Under the pieces are notes generated by a model, which had not been told where the DNA came from, ran no database searches, and saw only the letters and a list, made by a program, of their open reading frames with translations. Position numbers and translations under genes: made by a program. Positions 34,552 to 44,503 of a stretch of 64,000 nucleotides of DNA are shown piece after piece. Position 1 is the stretch's first letter, and every line of letters begins with the position of its first letter. The stretch is from an uncultured Eubacterium sp. (GTDB taxonomy: Bacteria > Bacillota > Clostridia > Lachnospirales > Lachnospiraceae): the NCBI GenBank assembly GCA_910586225.1, contig CAJUIL010000005.1, forward strand, positions 92,494 to 156,493, in the 5' to 3' direction.

Positions 34552-37056
34552 ATGAGGGTTGTAATCGATATGCAGGGGGCGCAGACGCCGTTTTCCAGCG
34601 GGCGTGGTGTCGGACGGTATACAAGAGAGATGGTAAAGGCTTTTATTCGTGTGTGCAGCAAACAGGATGAAATATTCCTGGCGTTGAACGGTTGTTATGA
34701 AGAAGCCTGTAACAGCCTGATCAAAGAGTTTGAAAAGCTTCTGCCCAGAGACAGGATCAAGGTCTGGCAGTGGTATCCGGTGCAAGAGCCAGCCTGTCTG
34801 AAAGGGGTTGCGCAGACAACGCCGATCGAATGGTACCGGGAATGGTTTTTGCAGCAATTTCGTGCAGATATTATATGGTCGCCTAATTTTCAGGAAGGCT
34901 TTTTCGACTATAACGTCGCTTGTACCGCCGGCTTACTGAAAGGGAATAGCCTGGTATGCACAACGCTGCATGATGTGATCCCGCTGATCTATAAAAAAGA
35001 TTATCTGGATGGTTCTGACAGCAGGGATTGGTATTATCAGAAGCTAAAATATACAAAGCAATGTGATTTTGTGATTACTGTTTCAAAATTTTCCAAGGAA
35101 AAGATCGCGGAGCTTTTGCATATTCCAAAGGATCATATATTTACCGTTTATGAAGGCGCGGATAAGGATATTTTTTATCGGGAAAAAACTGGCGCAGCGC
35201 CAAAAGAAAAGATCATTTTGTATGTCGGCGGCGCAGACCGCCATAAAAATATACGGAACCTTATCAAAGCGTTTTCCTTGCTGTCGGAAGAGCTGAAAAG
35301 AGATTACAAGCTGGCATTTGTCGGAGGGGAGCCAAAACGGGAGCAGGCGCAGCTTTTACGTGTGGCAGCAAGGTACGGCGTTAAAAAGTCCAGTATGGCC
35401 TTTTACGGTTATGTTTCGGATCATGATTTAAGACGGCTGTTTCAGACTTGCGCGGTATTTGTATTTCCTTCTTATTCTGAAGGCTTTGGACTGCCTGTTG
35501 TGGAAGCAATGGAATGCGGAGCCCCGGTAGTTGCGGCAAACGCGGCAAGCCTTCCAGAAATTGTCGGCGACGGCAGATTTATGTTTGACCCGTTTCAGCC
35601 AGAGGACATAGCGGACAAAATACGTTGTATTTTAACAGATTCGCGTTTTGCGCAGGATTCAGTAGAAAACGGGCAAGAACGTGCGGCGTTATTTTCCTGG
35701 CAGGCCGGAGGCGAGGAGTTATACCGTGTATTTCAGCTTAAGCTGGATCGGGAAAGCGGCCGCGGTTGTGAAGAGGATGCCTGTGCACAAGAAAGGCTTT
35801 ATAAGGAAATGGCCCGTTTGTGCAAAGGCAGAGGAAATCTGTATTGCGCGAAGGCTGCCGCGTCGATCCAGGACGCAATGGTACTGCGCGGAAAAAGGAC
35901 CGTTTATATTGATACAAGCGCAGTTGTGACAGAAGATTACGTAACAGGAATCCAGCGCACGGTCAACGGTATTATTTCAAATTTGTACGAATGTTTTGCC
36001 GATGACCCAAAGACAGAAATCTGTCCGGTCTATTCTTCGCCAGAGTATGGATATTTTATAAAATCCGCTTACAACGGTAAAAAATATGTAAAGCAAAAAC
36101 AGGTGTCGCACACGGAAATCGTCCAGTTTTATGACGGGGATCTGTTTCTTATGCCGGATCTGGCTCCAGGATTTATTATGGCAAAGGAAACATATATACG
36201 GGCGCTGGTAAAAAGAGGTGTACAGGTCTACACCGTCTTATATGACCTGATTCCTATGAAATATCCGGACTTTTTTTCTTCGGACTTTGTACAGGAATAT
36301 GAGGGATATTTGCAATGCATCGCACAGTTTAGCGGCGTAATATCTATATCGAGAGCAACTATGGAGGATTATACCTCTTGGTGCAGCAAGAAGGGTGTGA
36401 AGTTTCCGCCATATTTTAAGAATACATTTAATTACTGCGGATGTGATTTTACAAAAGCAAATCCGACGACAGGTCTGGTGCAGGGCTATGAACAAGTGAT
36501 AAAAGCGATGGAAGCATTTCCGTCGTTTCTAATGGTGAGCACACTGGAACCACGCAAAAAGCAGGATCAGGTGTTGGCGGCAATGGAACGATTATGGAAA
36601 AAGGGCGTGGAAGCAAATCTTATTTTGGTCGGCAGGAACGGCTGGAAAATGGAGCGTTTTGTACATACGCTCAAGCATCATGAGGAAAATGGAAAGCGTT
36701 TGTTCTGGCTGTCTGGTATCAGTGATGAATATTTAAATTTGCTGTATCAAAAGGCGTGCACCGTGATCGTGGCTTCTCTGATGGAAGGGTATGGCTTGCC
36801 GGTGATTGAAGGGGCGCAGCATGGAAAGCCGCTGATCTTAAGGGATATCCCGGTGTTTCGGGAAGTTGCTGGAAAGGATGCGTTTTATTTTACAGGGGAT
36901 ACAGCACAAGCGCTTGCAGATGCGCTGGAGGAATGGTTAGAGCTTTATCGAAAGGATGCGGCTCCTGGTTCTGCTGGTGTGCGGTTTGTGACGTGGAGAC
37001 AGAGTGTGGAACGGTTGTTGGAAGTTGTGGAATTTGATAAAGCGCTGGTTGATTGA
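34552..37056 (+). CDS. Tandem GT4 glycosyltransferase with two GT-B domains
   Basis: 834 aa from ATG 34552 after GGAAGGGAAAG. Two complete GT-B/GT4 units are joined. The first (about 1-405) has GRGVGRYTREM near the start, ILYVGGADRHKNIRNL and SEGFGLPVVEAMECG. The second (about 455-830) has TGIQRTVNGI, MVSTLEPRKKQDQVL and MEGYGLPVIEGAQHG. Each E-x7-E motif is intact, so the protein may add two different sugars or one repeating disaccharide. The second unit resembles the stand-alone transferase at 38914-40101, suggesting duplication within the locus. Confidence 0.92.
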   Translation: MRVVIDMQGAQTPFSSGRGVGRYTREMVKAFIRVCSKQDEIFLALNGCYEEACNSLIKEFEKLLPRDRIKVWQWYPVQEPACLKGVAQTTPIEWYREWFLQQFRADIIWSPNFQEGFFDYNVACTAGLLKGNSLVCTTLHDVIPLIYKKDYLDGSDSRDWYYQKLKYTKQCDFVITVSKFSKEKIAELLHIPKDHIFTVYEGADKDIFYREKTGAAPKEKIILYVGGADRHKNIRNLIKAFSLLSEELKRDYKLAFVGGEPKREQAQLLRVAARYGVKKSSMAFYGYVSDHDLRRLFQTCAVFVFPSYSEGFGLPVVEAMECGAPVVAANAASLPEIVGDGRFMFDPFQPEDIADKIRCILTDSRFAQDSVENGQERAALFSWQAGGEELYRVFQLKLDRESGRGCEEDACAQERLYKEMARLCKGRGNLYCAKAAASIQDAMVLRGKRTVYIDTSAVVTEDYVTGIQRTVNGIISNLYECFADDPKTEICPVYSSPEYGYFIKSAYNGKKYVKQKQVSHTEIVQFYDGDLFLMPDLAPGFIMAKETYIRALVKRGVQVYTVLYDLIPMKYPDFFSSDFVQEYEGYLQCIAQFSGVISISRATMEDYTSWCSKKGVKFPPYFKNTFNYCGCDFTKANPTTGLVQGYEQVIKAMEAFPSFLMVSTLEPRKKQDQVLAAMERLWKKGVEANLILVGRNGWKMERFVHTLKHHEENGKRLFWLSGISDEYLNLLYQKACTVIVASLMEGYGLPVIEGAQHGKPLILRDIPVFREVAGKDAFYFTGDTAQALADALEEWLELYRKDAAPGSAGVRFVTWRQSVERLLEVVEFDKALVD

Positions 37057-37106
37057 GCAGGCTTTTAGACAGGCGGCATACAAGCATGGGATTGACGGAG
37101 AATAGG

Positions 37107-38273
37107 ATGGATGATTTCAGAAAGATAGAAGAATATACAGACTCTTTGAAGGGATGGAAACGGTTGGCTGCAAAGCTGTCGCTAAAGATGGATCGGTATT
37201 TGCTGCGTTTTATGAATGAGCGGCTGGAGCAGGTGCGTGAGGAATGTGCTAATACGAATATCAGGCATCAGGCACAGTGCGGGCAGCTTGAGGAACATAT
37301 GGAGGTTCTTGATAAAAAATTGGAAGAGCTTGCGGATTTGGAAGAAAATATCAGGAGTATCAATATGCAGCTCGGAAATGCACAGAGTGCATTTATCAAT
37401 TTGAATAATAACAACATTCTTCTGGAAAAAATCGAAAGTATGCAGGATATGCATGGTGTGAAAATAGCAAGACTGGAAAAAAGCTTGTCTATCAAAGAAG
37501 CACAACAAGTGCCGGAATTTGCTGATGTACAGTCGCCAAAGTCATCCTGCAGCGCGACGGAATCCTATGTGCAGCGGAGTAGGGAAGAAGCGCATAAAGA
37601 TGTTTACGGCGGTCTAGATTATTTTGAATTTGAAAATCATTTCCGTGGTTCTAGAGCACAGATCAAGGAGAACCAGCGGATATATTTGGATTATTTTAAA
37701 GGAAAAGAAAAAGTGCTTGACCTAGGCTGCGGCAGAGGGGAATTTCTGGAATTGCTGCAGGAAAATGGCATCGGAGGATATGGTGTGGACTTGTATCCGG
37801 AGTTTGTGGAGCTGTGTGCAGCAAAGGGATTGCCTGCGGTTTGCGCGGATGCTGTGGCGGTGATTGAAAAAGAGAAGGATGTAGATGGAATTTTTGCAGG
37901 ACAGCTGATCGAACATCTGCGTTTTGATGATCTGATACGTTTGACGCAGTTGGCGTATGACCGACTGAAACCGGGTTGTCATTTGATCTATGAAACGCCA
38001 AACCCTATGTCGTTAGCAATCTACACGCATTCCTTTTATTTGGATCCATCGCATCAAAGGCCAGTACATCCGCTGACATTAAAATATGTGTTGGAAAAAG
38101 CAGGGTTTCGGGAGATACAGGTTCTATTTACAGAAAATAGCAGGCTTGCGGTGACGATACCGGAGTTGGGATTGCAGGGTGTAGAAAATTTGAAAGAGTT
38201 TAATATTGCGATGAAAAATGTAGAGCAGACCTTGTTTGGGAGCCAGGATTATGCGGTGGTTGCGGTTAAATAG
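37107..38273 (+). CDS. Class I SAM methyltransferase with N-terminal coiled coil
   Basis: 388 aa from ATG 37107, six bases after CGGAG; TTG 37053 and ATG 37086 are in frame but less supported. Residues about 45-145 are coiled-coil-like (KKLEELADLEENIRSIN and similar heptads). The methyltransferase domain has motif I VLDLGCGRGEFLELL near residue 200, followed by GQLIEHLRF and YETPNP. In Wzm/Wzt O-antigen systems, WbdD joins a methyltransferase to a coiled coil that measures chain length. A similar chain-capping role here is an inference; the order of the parts is reversed and no kinase domain is present. Confidence 0.87.
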   Translation: MDDFRKIEEYTDSLKGWKRLAAKLSLKMDRYLLRFMNERLEQVREECANTNIRHQAQCGQLEEHMEVLDKKLEELADLEENIRSINMQLGNAQSAFINLNNNNILLEKIESMQDMHGVKIARLEKSLSIKEAQQVPEFADVQSPKSSCSATESYVQRSREEAHKDVYGGLDYFEFENHFRGSRAQIKENQRIYLDYFKGKEKVLDLGCGRGEFLELLQENGIGGYGVDLYPEFVELCAAKGLPAVCADAVAVIEKEKDVDGIFAGQLIEHLRFDDLIRLTQLAYDRLKPGCHLIYETPNPMSLAIYTHSFYLDPSHQRPVHPLTLKYVLEKAGFREIQVLFTENSRLAVTIPELGLQGVENLKEFNIAMKNVEQTLFGSQDYAVVAVK

Positions 38274-38383
38274 AATTTAGAGCTTTGCCTTTCAGGAGCA
38301 TTTTTTGGAGAGCGGTTACACTGGTGCTTGAAAAAGGTATAAAGAACAGCTGCGAAAAAAGATTTACAAAAGAGATGTGATAT

Positions 38384-38917
38384 ATGGACGGTCAAAAGAT
38401 GGCTGAAAAGAATGAGTTATATAAAAAAATATACAATCTTGCAAATGAGAATATGCAAAAGAGGAATATGGAATTGCCATATAGTTACCAGGTATTTTCA
38501 AGCAGGATCGGTGTTTCTCCCTATACGGTAGATAGCACGGAATTTGACAAAATGTCCAATGAGGAAATATTTACCGCCATATTTTTACGCTGTTTGGACA
38601 GGCTGCCTGAGGAGGGGGCCTGGAGTTTGCATGACCGTCTTACGCAGGAATGCAGACAGAGTGGAGAGCGGTTTTCATACGCATTATTGACAGTTGTTGC
38701 AGAGTCAGAGGAATTTAAGAGGAATTACAAAGAAATTCGATTTTTCTATGACACTGATCCAGAAAGAAAACTTAATTTGAAAGAAGTCTTACAGCAAAAA
38801 GCGAGCAGGTTTTGCCAGATATTTTTTGCAAAAGCGGTGCTGCCTGTCTGGATACGTTTGCCAGTTTTTGTAAAAAACGGTATTCGGAAAATGTCAGGGA
38901 GAGAGATAAAAAAATGA
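38384..38917 (+). CDS. DUF4214-like domain protein
   Basis: 177 aa. The central part (EEIFTAIFLRCLDRLPEEGAW, LLTVVAESEEFKRNY) resembles DUF4214 repeats, which are common in proteins associated with surface glycosyltransferases. A basic C-terminus follows (FVKNGIRKMSGREIKK). AAAGAGATG lies upstream. Its stop overlaps the next gene's start as ATGA, so it is translationally coupled to the following transferase and may act as its partner or scaffold. Confidence 0.75.
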   Translation: MDGQKMAEKNELYKKIYNLANENMQKRNMELPYSYQVFSSRIGVSPYTVDSTEFDKMSNEEIFTAIFLRCLDRLPEEGAWSLHDRLTQECRQSGERFSYALLTVVAESEEFKRNYKEIRFFYDTDPERKLNLKEVLQQKASRFCQIFFAKAVLPVWIRLPVFVKNGIRKMSGREIKK

Positions 38918-40101
38918 AAATATGCATAGACGTTACAGAGATGCTAAAAACAAATTACATATCTGGTATACAACGGGTTGTGAAGGAGGTTACGATAAGA
39001 TGGCTGGAAAGAGGTTGGGAGCTCCTTCTTCTGTCTTATGATCTTGAAAGAAAATGCTTTTATCTCGTAGATAACGAAAAATATTATAATTTTTATAGTG
39101 GAAGGTCGAACGAAAAAGAGGTGCTTTCCGATGTGTTCATGCGGATTGGGGATTTTCAAAAGGGATATATTTTTTATGACCTGGACAGTGCCTGGAATTA
39201 TCCGTTGAAAAGAAGCTGGCTTCTTCCGCAGCTAAAGAAGCAGGGAGCTAAAATAGCAGCGCATATTTATGATACGATCCCAATAACGGAAACACAATTT
39301 TGCCATTCGGATACGGTGCTGAATTTTATGGAATGGTTTGGAGCGCAGTTAAAATACGCGGATCTGATCATTACGAATGCGCAGGCAACAGTTTGTTCCA
39401 TCGAAAAGATCATAGAAGGTACAAAGATAAAAAGGCTGAATGCAAAGATTGTCAGACTGGGATGTGACTTAAGAAAAGATCAGGTTGCGCCGGTATACCA
39501 AAACAACCTTGCACAGTTGGCGCATATAGGTAAATATGTGCTGATAGTTGGAACGATCGAACCGAGGAAAAATCATGAATATATTTTAAATGCGTTTGAT
39601 CAGAAGCTTTTTGCACAAGGGCTGCACCTTGTCCTTGCCGGAAGGATCGGATGGAATGTGGAAGGGCTGGTGCAGCGAATAAAGAAGCATCCTGAGCTTG
39701 GGAAAAAGCTTTTTCTTATAGAAGATGCTTCTGATGAGGATATTGCGTACCTATATAAAAATGCATTGGCTGTTGCATTTCCAAGCTATAATGAAGGTTA
39801 TGGGCTTCCAGTAATCGAGGCGCTGTATCATAAAGCGATTGTCTTGGCTGCGGATATTCCGGTTTTAAGAGAGGTTGGAGGAGAGCTTTGCAGGTATTTT
39901 TCATTAGAAAGTGTAGAAGCTTTTATTGATCTGGCCAGTTTCTATAGTAATAATCAAGAGGCTTGCGAGGAACAGAAAAAGAAATTAGAAAGCTTTCGTG
40001 TGTATACATGGGAGGATTGTGCAAAAACCATGTATCAGGCATTAAAGTTGCACCATTTCAAGTGGTATGATCGGATTTCAAATATTTTGAAATTTGATTG
40101 A
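38914..40101 (+). CDS. Glycosyltransferase family 4 protein
   Basis: 395 aa from ATG 38914, coupled to the previous gene (ATGA). It is a GT-B enzyme with SGIQRVVKEV near the N-terminus, VLIVGTIEPRKNHEYILNAF in the donor-binding half, and the E-x7-E motif in YNEGYGLPVIEALYHK. It resembles the second half of the tandem enzyme at 34552-37056. Sugar donor and linkage are not inferable. It lacks membrane segments and probably acts on the lipid-linked chain at the cytoplasmic face. Confidence 0.92.
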   Translation: MKICIDVTEMLKTNYISGIQRVVKEVTIRWLERGWELLLLSYDLERKCFYLVDNEKYYNFYSGRSNEKEVLSDVFMRIGDFQKGYIFYDLDSAWNYPLKRSWLLPQLKKQGAKIAAHIYDTIPITETQFCHSDTVLNFMEWFGAQLKYADLIITNAQATVCSIEKIIEGTKIKRLNAKIVRLGCDLRKDQVAPVYQNNLAQLAHIGKYVLIVGTIEPRKNHEYILNAFDQKLFAQGLHLVLAGRIGWNVEGLVQRIKKHPELGKKLFLIEDASDEDIAYLYKNALAVAFPSYNEGYGLPVIEALYHKAIVLAADIPVLREVGGELCRYFSLESVEAFIDLASFYSNNQEACEEQKKKLESFRVYTWEDCAKTMYQALKLHHFKWYDRISNILKFD

Positions 40102-40149
40102 TAACGGTGTGGATGAGATCGCTGCGTTCTATATTTAACAGGAGGGGAA

Positions 40150-42273
40150 ATGATAAAAAGTATGCATATGGGTAAAAGATCAGTATGGGATCATTTGATT
40201 GCTATTTTTCTGGTTTTGATCATTCTTTTTATAGTGTATCGTTTGTGGGAAGTTGATATACGAAAAGTACCGTTTTCTTATAGTGTAGATGGTTTGACAG
40301 AACTGACTTTTACAAAGTGTATGATAGAAGAGGGTGGCTTTGGATATACGTCAGATAGATTGGGCGCTCCTTTTGGATACGCTTCTTATGATGCGTCGCA
40401 AAGTGACTATTTGTCTTCAATAGTAAAAAAAATAGTTTCCCTTTTTTCGCCAAATCCTATTTTAGTTATAAACGTTAGCTATTTGGCAGGCTTTTTGCTT
40501 ATAGCCAGTGTATCGTTGGCAGTATTAAAGAGTCTGGATATGGATGATAAAGCTGCAATTATCTGTTCTGTTTTGTTTTCTTGTGCACCTTACCATTTTG
40601 GACGTGGAATGGGTCATTTTTCTTTATCATGCTATGTTGCTGTCCCTATTGCAGTATATTATATCATAAAAATGATGCAGGGGAACATTTTGGAGAAGAA
40701 TGGGTATAAAGGATGGGGCATATATATTTTGTCTATGATCGTGATAGGGATCAGCGGTGTATATTATGCGTTTTTTACTTGTTTTTTCTTTTGTGCAGCT
40801 GCTTTATATATTTTGATCAATGAGAAAAATATCAGGAGAATAAAGGAAGTACTGCTAAGCATTTTTCTTATTACTGTTACAGTAGTGCTTGGTTATATGC
40901 CGACGTTATTATACTGTCTGGAAAATGGAAAAAATGAAAATGGGATCATACGTAGTGCACAAGGAATTGAATTATATTCGTTAAAAATATCGCAGCTGAT
41001 CATGCCGATCACTGGACACCGTATTTCTTTACTGGCACATTTGAAAAATAAGTATAATCAAAATTATACGATCAATGAAAATGATGTATGTTCACTTGGG
41101 CTGCTTTTTTCGATTAGCTTTATCGTACTTCTGCTTCTTGTATGGAAAAAACAATATATTCCTAAAAGAAATTGTTTGCATGAGTTGTCATGCTTAAATA
41201 TGGCGGCAATATTATATGCCACAGTCGGCGGATTTATTAATGTCCAGGGCATATTTTTTGATAGGATACGCTGCGGAAACAGGATTTCTATATTTATCGC
41301 GTTTTTTTCCTGCATCTGTACGGCGTGTTTGTTCAGCGGATGGATGCAAAAAAGAAAGCCTGGAAGAACATTCGTGAATATGTTATTGCTATGTTTGTTG
41401 GCAGCTGGCATTTATGATCAGACAAGAGACGGGTATCTGGATGCGGAGGGAATTTTTCAAAGTGTAGAAGCTGACCGGGATTTTGTAAAAAGGATTGAAG
41501 AAAAAGAAGCGGGGAATGGAATGATCCTGCAGCTTCCGGTAATGCAATATCCGGAAAGCGGAGGGATCATGCAAATGGGAGATTACGCACATTTAATTGG
41601 TTATCTTTATTCTGATGACCTGCGCTGGTCCTATGGGGCATTCAGAGGCAGAAAGGGAAGCGGAATGCTGGAGGTATTTGAGGAAAAGCAGCTGCAGGCA
41701 GAAGAATTAGCGTTGCAGGCAGCAAAAATGGGATATGCGGGCATTTATATTGATCGAAAAGGTTACGATGAAGCAGAGTATGAGCAGCTTGCGAAAGGCC
41801 TTTTTCATGTACTGAATTGCGATCCGATAAAAAGCCGGGATGAAAATAAAATTTATTTTTCACTCAAAGATTATACGGCAGAGAAAAATGTGAAACAGGA
41901 TTACTGCAGCCTGGAGTTTGGAAACGGCGTATATGGTAAGGAGACGAGTCAGGATAGAGAATGGCGGTGGGTTAGCCAAAAAAGTCAGTTTTGGATCTAT
42001 AACTGGTCCTCTGTTACGCAAAGGGTGCGTATTATGCTGCAAGCAGAGACGCCGGCTTGGGAAGAAAGCCATATGCTGACCATACAAGGAGAAGAAAGGC
42101 ACACATTTCAAATGGATCCAGGAGAAAGTGAGCAATACTGTTTAGAACTTGATCTGGACCCAGGATTTCATTCGTTTGAGGTGTATACAGATGCTCCGTT
42201 GGTAGAGGCAGAAAATGATAGTCGAGAGCTATGCTATATGCTGACAGATTATAAAGTAGAATTGATAAAATAG
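40150..42273 (+). CDS. Multi-pass membrane protein, GT-C glycosyltransferase-like
   Basis: 707 aa after AGGAGGGG. About 10-12 membrane segments occupy residues 15-440, with a first loop bearing SYSVDGLTEL acidic residues in the place where GT-C enzymes keep a DxD/ExD motif. The long C-terminal part (about 450-707) is soluble, beta-rich and probably extracytoplasmic. Such proteins transfer sugars from polyprenyl-phosphate donors outside the membrane. Base composition is clearly more AT-rich than in the upstream biosynthetic genes. Confidence 0.75.
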   Translation: MIKSMHMGKRSVWDHLIAIFLVLIILFIVYRLWEVDIRKVPFSYSVDGLTELTFTKCMIEEGGFGYTSDRLGAPFGYASYDASQSDYLSSIVKKIVSLFSPNPILVINVSYLAGFLLIASVSLAVLKSLDMDDKAAIICSVLFSCAPYHFGRGMGHFSLSCYVAVPIAVYYIIKMMQGNILEKNGYKGWGIYILSMIVIGISGVYYAFFTCFFFCAAALYILINEKNIRRIKEVLLSIFLITVTVVLGYMPTLLYCLENGKNENGIIRSAQGIELYSLKISQLIMPITGHRISLLAHLKNKYNQNYTINENDVCSLGLLFSISFIVLLLLVWKKQYIPKRNCLHELSCLNMAAILYATVGGFINVQGIFFDRIRCGNRISIFIAFFSCICTACLFSGWMQKRKPGRTFVNMLLLCLLAAGIYDQTRDGYLDAEGIFQSVEADRDFVKRIEEKEAGNGMILQLPVMQYPESGGIMQMGDYAHLIGYLYSDDLRWSYGAFRGRKGSGMLEVFEEKQLQAEELALQAAKMGYAGIYIDRKGYDEAEYEQLAKGLFHVLNCDPIKSRDENKIYFSLKDYTAEKNVKQDYCSLEFGNGVYGKETSQDREWRWVSQKSQFWIYNWSSVTQRVRIMLQAETPAWEESHMLTIQGEERHTFQMDPGESEQYCLELDLDPGFHSFEVYTDAPLVEAENDSRELCYMLTDYKVELIK

Positions 42274-42286
42274 TAGGAGAATTTTC

Positions 42287-44455
42287 ATGGGTAAAAGTGC
42301 ACTGAAAAGTAAATTACTGAGTGCTGCGAAAAAGTACTGGGCCTATGTTGCGATACTAGTTACTGCAGCCAGCTTTTTTTCTATGATCTGGCCGATCTAC
42401 CTTACTACACATGATGATTTCTGGGCTTATATTGCATATTTTTGTAAAGATGGCGGTATGAATACTTTTCGTGAAATATGGGATTATACGATATATTTTG
42501 CACGCGCATTTTCAAGAGTATGGTCGATTGCAACATATCCTCTTATGTTAGGTAAGATTATATATGCATCAGGAAATTATCTGATTTATAAAATATTTTG
42601 TTATGGGACAATTATATTTGAAGTGACTATGATGTATTATGCTTTGAAAATAATTCTTGTAAAGGAGTGTGCGCAGCTCATTACAATTACATATTTTATT
42701 GGAGCATGGCTGGATACACAGCATAATTTGTTTGTTAGCTACCCAGGACCATATCATCTGGCGTTTGGAATGTTTTGGCTTTCGATTTATTTGATGTTTC
42801 GCAATTATGAAGAAGTAAATAGCAGGACACAAAAACTGAGTGCATTATGTTATTGTATCTCTTGCATTTTATATGAAAATATGGTTCCATATGCCATCCT
42901 TGTGTTTTTGGCGGCATATATTGTTGATTTTGGTAAAAATATAAGCATCACTAAAGCTATTTGGAATGTTGTCAGGAGTTTGAAATGGCATATGTTAAGT
43001 ATGTCAGCTTATATATTCATTACAATTATTTGGAGATTATTATATCCGTCAGCTTATAATGGCAATGTAATTCAGTTTGATACGATTTTTGATGTGTTAG
43101 ATACACTTTGGGTTTTGGTCAAAACACAGATTCCATTTTATCGTATAAATGATGTTCTGCGACAGTCAGTTTTTTTGGATTTTATTTTAGACATACGTAA
43201 AATTGGGTATGTTCTGAAAGCATTAGTGGCAGCTGTGGCGTGTATATGGATCATTTGTAAAACTTGCTGGATAAATGAAAAAAGATTGGTAGCGGTTATG
43301 GTGCTTAGTGAGATAGGAGCTATTTTGTCAGTCTTGCTGATATCATTAACTCCTAAATATATTGAGTGGGTAAAGATGGGGGTGACAGCGTATTTGCCTT
43401 CTTACTATACATATGTTTTTCATGTAATAGCACTATGTACGGGTGTTCTTTTATTGTATCAGAAGTTGCCTTCTGTGCTGAGACCGTTTATGTGTTTGGT
43501 TTGTTTTTTGGGTATAGTTTGCTTAAGCTTATGTACAGATTACAACAATGAAAATGTTCGGAATATAGCATTTATACCTCAGGAGCAGCGTTGGGAAACT
43601 TTTCGGAAGGTTTTTGAGAATAAAACTATTACCTCTGAATTGAAGGAGCATGATCAGATCTATGTGCCATATCATAAGGGAATAGGCAATACTACATTGG
43701 ATGAAATGCAGATTTTTGCGAAAGAATGTACTGGAAAAGAGCTTGTATTTTATGAAGATATAGAAGATATGGACTTTGGAAAAACTGCATGGAAGTTAGA
43801 TTATGATCATAGTCAAAGATGTATGATCATTGGACGTATGGAAAAGCAGATATCAAATTTTTATATTGTTGGTCATGATTCTTTAGAGAATAGGTTATTA
43901 ATTTTTTATGAAAATGATGATATCCAGATAGATCATAGTTCACTGGATCGGATAGGAGAGAGTATCTATCGTGTAAATCAACCGCTGGATTATATTTTTG
44001 TGCGAGGAGTAGATGAAGAGAAGCTTTTCATAGCAGATGATGAGAAATGCAATTATTACAATCAGCAGGATATTGATTTTACAAGTGCGAAGAACAATGC
44101 CGGGGCATATTGCTTAAAAGGTTTTAGCTCCTGCGAAGGAGATTTTACCTGGAGTGATGGAGAATACGGATATCTCTTAATGAAGCTGTCGGATTATCAG
44201 GGAGGGGATATAAAGTTAGATATTGATGTGTTTCAAAAATTTGGAACGGGCAGAGTTATTATTTGTGGAATTGATGGGATTATTTTAGATTCTGAATTAA
44301 ATTGCGGATCAAATCGGGTCGTTATTCCAGAGGAAAATGTATGGGAGCAAAAACTTTTGCTGCGATTTGAATATCCAGAAGCGGCGAGTCCAGGAGCCGG
44401 AGATCCGAGAATGCTGTCCATAGCTTATCGAAAGATGAAATTACAATATCGATGA
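42287..44455 (+). CDS. Multi-pass membrane protein, GT-C glycosyltransferase-like
   Basis: 722 aa after GTAGGAGAA, 13 bp behind the previous gene. About 11 membrane segments span residues 18-430; the first loop contains YLTTHDDFWAY, a DD motif of the kind used as catalytic acid in GT-C enzymes. The C-terminal 280 residues form an extracytoplasmic-looking domain ending in a beta-rich region. It has the same overall plan as the preceding gene, and the pair are the most AT-rich genes of the locus. The sugar donor is unknown; a polyprenyl-phosphate sugar made by the GtrB-like enzymes downstream is plausible. Confidence 0.75.
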   Translation: MGKSALKSKLLSAAKKYWAYVAILVTAASFFSMIWPIYLTTHDDFWAYIAYFCKDGGMNTFREIWDYTIYFARAFSRVWSIATYPLMLGKIIYASGNYLIYKIFCYGTIIFEVTMMYYALKIILVKECAQLITITYFIGAWLDTQHNLFVSYPGPYHLAFGMFWLSIYLMFRNYEEVNSRTQKLSALCYCISCILYENMVPYAILVFLAAYIVDFGKNISITKAIWNVVRSLKWHMLSMSAYIFITIIWRLLYPSAYNGNVIQFDTIFDVLDTLWVLVKTQIPFYRINDVLRQSVFLDFILDIRKIGYVLKALVAAVACIWIICKTCWINEKRLVAVMVLSEIGAILSVLLISLTPKYIEWVKMGVTAYLPSYYTYVFHVIALCTGVLLLYQKLPSVLRPFMCLVCFLGIVCLSLCTDYNNENVRNIAFIPQEQRWETFRKVFENKTITSELKEHDQIYVPYHKGIGNTTLDEMQIFAKECTGKELVFYEDIEDMDFGKTAWKLDYDHSQRCMIIGRMEKQISNFYIVGHDSLENRLLIFYENDDIQIDHSSLDRIGESIYRVNQPLDYIFVRGVDEEKLFIADDEKCNYYNQQDIDFTSAKNNAGAYCLKGFSSCEGDFTWSDGEYGYLLMKLSDYQGGDIKLDIDVFQKFGTGRVIICGIDGIILDSELNCGSNRVVIPEENVWEQKLLLRFEYPEAASPGAGDPRMLSIAYRKMKLQYR

Positions 44456-44503
44456 TAAATTGATAGGAATAGTGTGGAATTTTTACATGAGGGGACTAAA
44501 AAA

